This document shows positions 13,666 to 19,458 of a stretch of DNA of 22,216 nucleotides, in pieces (position 1 is the first letter of the stretch; every line of letters starts with the position of its first letter). This stretch comes from a virus. The DNA is taken from positions 1 through 22,216 of IMG/VR virus record IMGVR_UViG_3300050821_003551; one strand, written 5' to 3'. The position numbers and the translations under genes were made by a program. The notes under the pieces are model-generated. The model saw nothing but the letters and a program-made list of their open reading frames with translations. It was not told where the DNA came from and searched no databases.

Positions 13666-15777
13666 TCAATTGGGGTTCCGCCCGTCAGGAGCAATTCGGA
13701 ACTTCAGGCCGCCGAGCCTCATAAACGACCCTAGATCGTTGCCAGCGATCTGGACCGAGAAATATCGGCCCCGGCAGCGCATGTCTACGGCGTCTGATCG
13801 ATTTGTGACTGTATAGGGTCCAATGGCGATGGGCGGATTGAGGTCGTCGTCCGGCCAATCGTTGACGAAGAAGGTGAGCTGAATGCGCGCCGAGACGCTT
13901 GGCGGCTGGGCGAACCGCTTCCACTTGAAGTCCGGAATGCAGTAATCGCAGAACACGAACTCCTCGCCTTCCATGAGCTGGAAGTAGCCGGTGCGCATCG
14001 AATATTGCAGCGGCAGGCCGTTGGCGTCCGGGACTTCCTCGTGCTGCATGATCAGCGATTGCGGAGCGCCCGTGGCGCTGGCGTCGGTCGGCATAGCGCT
14101 GATCGGGTTGCCGAAGACGTTCTGGTCGATCCATTCGCTGACTTGCTGGTAGCCGTAATCCCACTCGTTGGTGACGACGTTGAATTTGACGAAGATGTCG
14201 TTTTCGCCGTTGACCGAAGCCATCGACGGGCAATGCCAAGTGACCTCATCGAAGCCGGTGTTGGCGGCGGCGCGGATATGCGCCAGGAAATTGAGATTGA
14301 GGTTGTTCTTGAGGACGTCCCAAACATCGCACTGGAGGCGCATCGCGCCGCCGCCAGCGTAGGCCCAGAACCCGTCGCGGCTCATCCAGTAGACGTTGGT
14401 TCCGACGGTGACCGCCGCCTTCTTGGCGATCAGCCCGCAGCCGCGCGAGATTTCGAGGAAGCCCCAGACGTCCGGATAGCCGATATATTGCATCAACCAG
14501 AGCCCGACGTCAGTCCACAGCATGACCTGCAACGGGCCTTGCAGGCCGCCGATGATCTTCGAGCCGCGGCTCAGCCGATAGGTTCCGGCCTCGTTGCTCG
14601 CGCTGGCGATCCAATCGGTGTAGTCGCCGGCGTCGCACCATGCGACCAGCAGCGGGTCTTGGACGCCCTGGGTCGTGGCGCCGTAGGCGATGATCATCTG
14701 CTGCGGCATGGCGACGAACATGCCGTGCGCGAACGTTGGCCCGTTGACGATGACCTGGGCGTTGTTCAAGCCGGTGGTCGGGTCCCAGGTGAAGATCGGC
14801 TGGTCTTCTGGATTGGCGAGCAGCAAGCTGCCGAAATTGTCCATCGTCCAATCGGCTGCGGACAGGATCGTGCCGGTGATCGGCGGCGGCGCGGGCGCGG
14901 TTCCCCAAGCGGTGGTGCCGTCGGTTGCGGGAACGAAGCCGCCATAGGGGCCGTCGCCCCAGCCGCCTCCGGGCGGCTGCTGCGTCACCACCACCCATTG
15001 GATGAGCTGCGCGCCGTCGATGTTGCCGTACCATTGCTGGTCGGCGGTCAGCGCTTGGTTGGCGGCCGATATGGTGAAGGTGTTCTCGTCGATGACGGAT
15101 TGCACCGTGTAGAAGCCGCTGAGCGTGATCCCGCCAATCGTGGTCGGCAGAACGACGGAGAAATTCCGGCCGACCGCGATGTAGGGCGCGAACGAGCCAA
15201 TCGCGCCGGGGAGGCTGACCGTGATAACCGGCGAAGCCACCGTGCTGGTGAACTGGGGCACGATGTTTTCGGTGTCGGTGGTGACGGCGTCCTGGCCGCA
15301 ATCGAACGTGTACTCGTCAGGGCTCTGGACCGAGACGATCTGATAATTGCCGGGCCAGATGACGATCCCGCCGACCGCGACCGGCGATTGCAGCGTGATG
15401 CTTTCGTAAGTGGTCGCATTCGATCCGACGCTATCGACAGTAACGTCAGACGATCCAGCGGTGGTGGTGAAGCTCTGCGGCTGCTGGATATTGTAGAGCG
15501 GCGAAATCACCTTCACGGTGTTGCCGGTGATGACGGTCAGGCCGGTGTCGCCGGCGGCCGCCAGATGCTTGATCCCGTCGAGATCTTCCCAAGGCCAGAG
15601 TTCGCGGATCGGGCCTGCGACCGGGAACGGGAAGAACGGCGCCCAGCCGCCGATCTTCTCGGGGAGGCCCTCGCGCCAGCGGATGAGATTTGAGGCGACG
15701 ATCGCCGCCGTCACCAGCGTCGGCGTCTGCACGGCCTTGACGCCTGGGGCGACCAGCCGAAGCGTCATGAAGGCCAT
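13666..15777 (-). CDS. Tail hub / nozzle-like protein (P22 gp10-like type)
   Basis: This is a 703-residue, strongly beta protein. Near the N-terminus it has NLIRWREGLPEKIGGW (30-45), a motif I associate with podovirus DNA-stabilisation or nozzle proteins. Many beta repeats follow, including GTYRLSRGSKIIGGLQGPL, VGLWLMQYIGYPDVWGFLEI and VYWMSRDGFWAYAGGGAMRL, a WSRDGFW-like pattern as in beta-propellers. The C-terminal part resembles a beta-sandwich (VSARIQLTFFVNDWPDDD, CRGRYFSVQIAGND). Proteins of this kind cap the portal-adaptor channel and form the tail tube of podoviruses. It lies directly after a tiny gene and the adaptor-like gene, the order expected for connector and tail. The exact family is not proven; length and position agree. 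Confidence 0.65.
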   Translation of the reverse strand: MAFMTLRLVAPGVKAVQTPTLVTAAIVASNLIRWREGLPEKIGGWAPFFPFPVAGPIRELWPWEDLDGIKHLAAAGDTGLTVITGNTVKVISPLYNIQQPQSFTTTAGSSDVTVDSVGSNATTYESITLQSPVAVGGIVIWPGNYQIVSVQSPDEYTFDCGQDAVTTDTENIVPQFTSTVASPVITVSLPGAIGSFAPYIAVGRNFSVVLPTTIGGITLSGFYTVQSVIDENTFTISAANQALTADQQWYGNIDGAQLIQWVVVTQQPPGGGWGDGPYGGFVPATDGTTAWGTAPAPPPITGTILSAADWTMDNFGSLLLANPEDQPIFTWDPTTGLNNAQVIVNGPTFAHGMFVAMPQQMIIAYGATTQGVQDPLLVAWCDAGDYTDWIASASNEAGTYRLSRGSKIIGGLQGPLQVMLWTDVGLWLMQYIGYPDVWGFLEISRGCGLIAKKAAVTVGTNVYWMSRDGFWAYAGGGAMRLQCDVWDVLKNNLNLNFLAHIRAAANTGFDEVTWHCPSMASVNGENDIFVKFNVVTNEWDYGYQQVSEWIDQNVFGNPISAMPTDASATGAPQSLIMQHEEVPDANGLPLQYSMRTGYFQLMEGEEFVFCDYCIPDFKWKRFAQPPSVSARIQLTFFVNDWPDDDLNPPIAIGPYTVTNRSDAVDMRCRGRYFSVQIAGNDLGSFMRLGGLKFRIAPDGRNPN

Positions 15778-15984
15778 TTAGGCGGCCTCAGCTGCGAGCA
15801 GGCGATCCCGCCAGAAGCGCTTATAGTCGTTGGTTTCCAGTTCGCGTCGCGTGGCCGCAAGGCCGACGCGCTTATCATTTTTAAGGAAATAGATCGCATC
15901 ACTGGCGAAATCGACCGCTAGGTCGAGACCGCGAGACCGCGCCGCTGGCGCTAGTAGGTCAAAGTAATCGCTCAACGGCGCCAC
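15778..15984 (-). CDS. Hypothetical protein, 68 aa
   Basis: The start is GTG 15984 (MAPLSDYFDLLAP) with GGAGG 5 nt upstream, 1 nt after the stop of the adaptor-like gene. The stop TAA abuts the ATG of the hub/nozzle-like gene with no gap. The protein is mostly helical with an alternating charged pattern (ASDAIYFLKNDKRVGLAATR, DYKRFWRDRLLAAEAA). There is no Cys and no membrane helix. I do not recognise it. The tight packing and good ribosome-binding site argue that it is translated. Confidence 0.6.
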   Translation of the reverse strand: MAPLSDYFDLLAPAARSRGLDLAVDFASDAIYFLKNDKRVGLAATRRELETNDYKRFWRDRLLAAEAA

Positions 15985-15985
15985 A

Positions 15986-16777
15986 CTAGCCTCCGGGGAT
16001 CGGCATTGCAGCGGGCGGCGCGGGCGGCACAGGGTTCTCGGCGGTGTTGGCCTGCCAGCCGTGGAAGCGCTTGCGCAGCTCTTCGTCCATCGCGCTCTTG
16101 AACAGCGTTTGATACTGGGTCTCCCAGCTCATCGCCATCTTCGGGTCGTCCATCTGCGCGCCGAAGTTCTTCTGGTAGCCGGAGGCGTTGACCATCGCGG
16201 CGGCGAGGAAGAGATCGGGCAGATAGGTGGTGAGGAAGGTCGTCTGCGTGCCGTCGTTCGGCGGGGCGTTGTAGAGCGGGAACGGCCGATACATGCCGAA
16301 GATCGCAATCGTGTACGGCAGATCCGGCGGCGGTCCGAAGTCGAGAACGTCCTGCGAGGTGTGAGCGAAGTAGGCCGGGATGCCGGTATCGGAGCCGGGG
16401 CCGTAGACCGCATCGAGCCATTCGGGCGCAACCGGCGTGCAGGGGGTGGCGGCGGTAATCGGGTTGGTGGGCGAAGGCGGCGGGACGAGGCCGAACGGCT
16501 GGAGGATGCGAACGCGCTCGACGGTGACCGGCGGCGGCAGGTTGACCGGCTTCGGATACATGATGGTCGAAAGCCTGAAGGTGGGAACGGCAGCGGGAAG
16601 AATGCCGAACCAATCGGCGCGCGCGGCCAGGAGATCGAGCTCGCGATAGCAGCGCTGCTCGGCGTAATCGATGATCGACGGCAAAGCGGCGACGAAGTTC
16701 GGCGTCTCCACGTTCATGTTCGGGATCGCCATGTAGAGGGCGAGCGCCTGCTGGAAGGTGGTGTAGGTGTAGCTCAC
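15986..16777 (-). CDS. Head-tail adaptor-like protein
   Basis: The start is GTG 16777 (MSYTYTTFQQALALYMAIPN), overlapping the upstream stop as GTGA. The 263-residue protein shows the pattern of podovirus adaptor proteins. An N-terminal helix is followed by PNFVAALPSIIDYAEQRCYRELDLLAAR (about 26-54), then a beta part with FRLSTIMYPKPVNLPPPVTVERVRIL, a central YxxF-rich segment (YTIAIFGMYRPFPLYNAPP), and helical TTYLPDLFLAAAMVNASGYQ with MSWETQYQTLFKSAMDEELRKR near the C-terminus. This resembles the SU10-type adaptor family, which joins portal to nozzle. It lies upstream of the hub/nozzle-like gene, as expected. Identification rests on pattern and position. Confidence 0.65.
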   Translation of the reverse strand: MSYTYTTFQQALALYMAIPNMNVETPNFVAALPSIIDYAEQRCYRELDLLAARADWFGILPAAVPTFRLSTIMYPKPVNLPPPVTVERVRILQPFGLVPPPSPTNPITAATPCTPVAPEWLDAVYGPGSDTGIPAYFAHTSQDVLDFGPPPDLPYTIAIFGMYRPFPLYNAPPNDGTQTTFLTTYLPDLFLAAAMVNASGYQKNFGAQMDDPKMAMSWETQYQTLFKSAMDEELRKRFHGWQANTAENPVPPAPPAAMPIPGG

Positions 16778-17121
16778 CGTCGGCTCGCCCGGGACGGAGC
16801 TGGGGCCGGGGGATCAAGCGGCGGGACGGTGGGCGGCGATGAGGTCAGCATCTCGATGCGCTTCTCGAACTCCTGCATCTGCGCCAGCATCATGTCGTTG
16901 AAGCGCTGCTCGAACTCGAGCAGAGCCTCATTGAAGCGGTCGCCGGCGTCGATCTCAAGGCGGCTGACGCGCGCTTCCAGATCGTGGGTGTGCCGCACAT
17001 TGTCGTCGACCTTCTGCGCCGCGAGCATGAATTGCTGTTGCGCGGCGGGGATCTGCGGGTTGGCGTCCGGAGGCGGCGGAACGTAAACCGGGATTGGGCG
17101 ACCAGATCTGTCTTTAGCCAT
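16774..17121 (-). CDS. Coiled-coil protein, 115 aa
   Basis: The N-terminal 30 residues are Pro-rich (GRPIPVYVPPPPDANPQIP). A long heptad-patterned helix follows from about 38 to 93 (VRHTHDLEARVSRLEID, FNEALLEFEQRFNDMMLAQM, FEKRIEMLTSS), and the tail is Pro-rich (PPTVPPLDPPAPAPS). This is likely an oligomeric coiled coil with flexible ends, perhaps a fibre-base linker or an assembly chaperone between the fibre genes and the connector genes. The start at 17121 is 1 nt after the upstream stop, with AAGG about 10 nt upstream. No family is recognised. Confidence 0.6.
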   Translation of the reverse strand: MAKDRSGRPIPVYVPPPPDANPQIPAAQQQFMLAAQKVDDNVRHTHDLEARVSRLEIDAGDRFNEALLEFEQRFNDMMLAQMQEFEKRIEMLTSSPPTVPPLDPPAPAPSRASRR

Positions 17122-17122
17122 G

Positions 17123-17995
17123 TCATTGATACCTTATGATCCAGTACATAGCGACGAACGGCTGCATGTTGTTATGCCCCCAGGAGCCGCCCGCCGCAGC
17201 AATGGCGATGCCGGTGCCCGCGCCATAAACCCCCATCCCAGTCCCGACGGCGTTGTTCCAGGCGCCGGTGCCCGCGCCGCCGGTCCAGATGCCGGTCCCA
17301 GCAGCGGCGGTGTTGCCGGGGGTGGTGTTCCAGCCAGGGTTGCCGAGCGAAAACGCGCCGGCGTTGACAACCACCCCGCCATGGATGTGACCCGGATCGC
17401 CGATGCCGTGCGCATGGCCGGGATCGCTGAACACATGATTGTGGCCGGGATCATAGAGGCTGTGCGCGTGCGTCGGATCGCTGACGCCATGGGCGTGATA
17501 GGTCAGCTCGTTGCCGTCGAGGACATGACTGATCTCGCCGCCGGCGACGCCGATGCCCCACGAATTGCCAGCGCCGACCGGAACGCTGTCGAGCAGGTTG
17601 GGAACTGCGAAATTGGTCCCGTCCCAGCCGTAGCCGCCGCCGATGACGTTAAACAGCAGCGGCGCGTCGTCGGGAAGGTAATAGCCGCCGTTGCACAGCA
17701 GGAAGTCAGCTGGCACGCCGCCGCCAGCGCCGAACGTGGGATCGCCGGGCCAGACAATGATGCCGCCGACCGGAATGACGGTCTGGGTGTGGCCGTCGAC
17801 GTATTCCTTGGTGGCCGCATCAAGCGGATTGATGGGATCGGCGGCAAGCTCGAGATCGCCCTCCATGATCCCGCCAGCGATAGGCAGGTAGGGGACGCCG
17901 ACGCCCATCCACTTGACGCCATCCCACGCCCAGGTGCTTCCGCCAGAGCTGAACTCTTGGCCGACCGTGGGATTGGCGGGGAAATTGATCGCCAT
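17123..17995 (-). CDS. Phage tail-collar domain protein with five HxH repeats
   Basis: This 290-residue protein starts with a module (NFPANPTVGQEFSSGG, WAWDGVKW) shared with the next fibre protein upstream in the operon. A short beta part with the DAATKEYVD motif follows (about 59-67), common in tail fibres. The tail-collar domain spans about 76-143 (VGGIIVWPGDP, FLLCNGGYYLPDDAPLLFNV, NFAVPNLLDSVPVGAG). Then come five HxH motifs at exact 9-residue spacing (167-205), and a Gly-rich C-terminus with repeated GTG(I/A/M) and HNNMQPFVAMYWIIRYQ. It should form a trimeric fibre tip with metal ions on its axis, acting at the host surface. The start ATG overlaps the upstream stop by 1 nt (TGATG). It is paralogous to 2814-3776 in its C-terminal half. 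Confidence 0.85.
   Translation of the reverse strand: MAINFPANPTVGQEFSSGGSTWAWDGVKWMGVGVPYLPIAGGIMEGDLELAADPINPLDAATKEYVDGHTQTVIPVGGIIVWPGDPTFGAGGGVPADFLLCNGGYYLPDDAPLLFNVIGGGYGWDGTNFAVPNLLDSVPVGAGNSWGIGVAGGEISHVLDGNELTYHAHGVSDPTHAHSLYDPGHNHVFSDPGHAHGIGDPGHIHGGVVVNAGAFSLGNPGWNTTPGNTAAAGTGIWTGGAGTGAWNNAVGTGMGVYGAGTGIAIAAAGGSWGHNNMQPFVAMYWIIRYQ
17381..17497 (-). repeat. Tandem repeat encoding five HxH units of 9 residues
   Basis: The segment encodes HAHGVSDPT, HAHSLYDPG, HNHVFSDPG, HAHGIGDPG and HIHGG, a 27-bp unit that has diverged at the base level but keeps exact spacing. His pairs fall at residues 167/169, 176/178, 185/187, 194/196 and 203/205. In trimeric phage fibres such HxH motifs coordinate a metal ion on the three-fold axis. 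Confidence 0.75.
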
Positions 17996-19458
17996 CAGAT
18001 TTCCGCGCTCGCTGTCCAGGTGGCCTGGAAGTTGATAGAGCCAGTGACGACAGTCTGGGTGGCGTAAACCATGCAGCCATTGACGTCTGGAGCAATCTCA
18101 GCCGGAACATCGGTGGCGGCGTTGCCATCGAAGATCATTCCCGGAGCGCCGCTATTGTTTGAGTACGTTGTGAAAGTGGGGGTAGCTCGCTTTGTAACCT
18201 TAAATTGCACGAAATTGCCGCCATAATTGGCCTGCGCAGTCAGTCCACTCATGTAGAGAAAGTACCCGACACCGGCGCTGGTCTCGTAATACCGCTGGCA
18301 CCGCGCGAGACGGGCCGCCAAGCTCTCCATCGGGAACGCCGTGGCGGTCGAGCCCGGCTCCAGCTTGACCCCGGTGACCGCCCAATTGGCGTTGATGGTG
18401 GCGGTCACATGAACCGCGCCAGCGGCGGCCCAGGCGTTTGACGTCGCCCAAGCATTGAGGGTTGAGGTCTGCGCGGCTGAGCCGCTGCCGAAGTCGAAAA
18501 GGAGATACAGCCCCGGAGCATTGCCAACGGGCCAAGCGTTGGGGTTGGCCACGTCGCCGGGGATGGTGATGCTGATCTTGGTCCAGGTGTTCGCGGTCGG
18601 CAGGGAATAGGTGGTGACGTAGGATCGATAGACCGTGCCGCCGGATGTGGCGACAGTGCCGCTCTGAATGGCGAAGCTATGATTACCGGCTACGCTCGAC
18701 CGGGCCCAGAATGACACGGTGAACGACTGCGCGCCTGCTGCTCCGAGACCGAGATCGGCGATCAGATCGCCTTCGATGCCGTGCTGGAGATAGAGGCCAG
18801 CGTTAGCCCCAGCGGTGAAGGTGGTCGTCGATAGGATGCCGACGAAATATTTGAACCCGGTCGGTCCCGCGGCGATGGCTGGGGGATAATTCTGGCCGAC
18901 GTTGAACCGTGATGTGGCTTGGCTGTTGACGAACATAAAGCGATCCGGGGACCAGACCGCGGAATTGGCGGGCACGGCTTGGCTCGCGCCAGCATTGTGC
19001 TGATCCACCCACATGTCGCCGTTGTCGACACGATTAGGCGCGACCGACGACGGCGCGGCGGGACCGGTTGGGCCAGTCGCTCCGATCGGCCCTTGCGGAC
19101 CCTGCGCGCCTTGTGGGCCTTGAGGCCCTAGCGCCCCGGTGGACCCAGTCGCTCCGACCGGACCAGCCGGCCCTTCGAGCCCCTCTGGCCCCTCCGGACC
19201 AGGAGGTCCCGCGGCGCCGAAATTGACCGCGACCACCCATTGGGCGGTGGTGCCGTTGTCGTAGTAGATGAACATATTGCCGCTGACGGTGTCCCACCAC
19301 AGCGCCCCGTCGAGCGGATTGGTGGGCGGCGCGCTGTTGATCGAGATCGATCCGGAGCCGGATAGGGTCCACTTGATCCCGTCCCAGGTCCAAATGACGC
19401 CGCCGGATGTGAACCGCTGACCGGTCGTCGGGTTGGCGGGAAAGTCGATAGCAGCCAT
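17995..19458 (-). CDS. Collagen-like tail fibre with sugar-binding-like C-terminal half
   Basis: Start ATG 19458 has GAGG 8 nt upstream and overlaps the upstream stop by 1 nt. Of 487 residues, 1-34 hold the [15 protein letters not shown] / WTWDGIKW module shared with the neighbouring collar protein. Residues 47-79 hold a LWWDT...[15 protein letters not shown] module. Residues 81-134 form about 18 Gly-X-Y triplets. The rest is a beta domain seen in many phage fibres: [18 protein letters not shown], then [57 protein letters not shown] and CQRYYE. That region resembles carbohydrate-binding jelly-roll modules. The protein probably trimerises through the collagen-like rod and recognises surface sugar. 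Family assignment is firm; the ligand is unknown. Confidence 0.8.
   Translation of the reverse strand: MAAIDFPANPTTGQRFTSGGVIWTWDGIKWTLSGSGSISINSAPPTNPLDGALWWDTVSGNMFIYYDNGTTAQWVVAVNFGAAGPPGPEGPEGLEGPAGPVGATGSTGALGPQGPQGAQGPQGPIGATGPTGPAAPSSVAPNRVDNGDMWVDQHNAGASQAVPANSAVWSPDRFMFVNSQATSRFNVGQNYPPAIAAGPTGFKYFVGILSTTTFTAGANAGLYLQHGIEGDLIADLGLGAAGAQSFTVSFWARSSVAGNHSFAIQSGTVATSGGTVYRSYVTTYSLPTANTWTKISITIPGDVANPNAWPVGNAPGLYLLFDFGSGSAAQTSTLNAWATSNAWAAAGAVHVTATINANWAVTGVKLEPGSTATAFPMESLAARLARCQRYYETSAGVGYFLYMSGLTAQANYGGNFVQFKVTKRATPTFTTYSNNSGAPGMIFDGNAATDVPAEIAPDVNGCMVYATQTVVTGSINFQATWTASAEI
19057..19218 (-). repeat. Collagen-like Gly-X-Y repeat of the second fibre
   Basis: About 18 uninterrupted Gly-X-Y triplets (residues 81-134 of the fibre) with GPQ, GPE, GAT and GPT units. 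Such repeats form a triple-helical rod in phage fibres. Confidence 0.85.

Noticed and set aside
14005-15693. 562-residue open frame on the plus strand
   Set aside because: It is antisense to the hub/nozzle-like gene and has shadow-frame composition.
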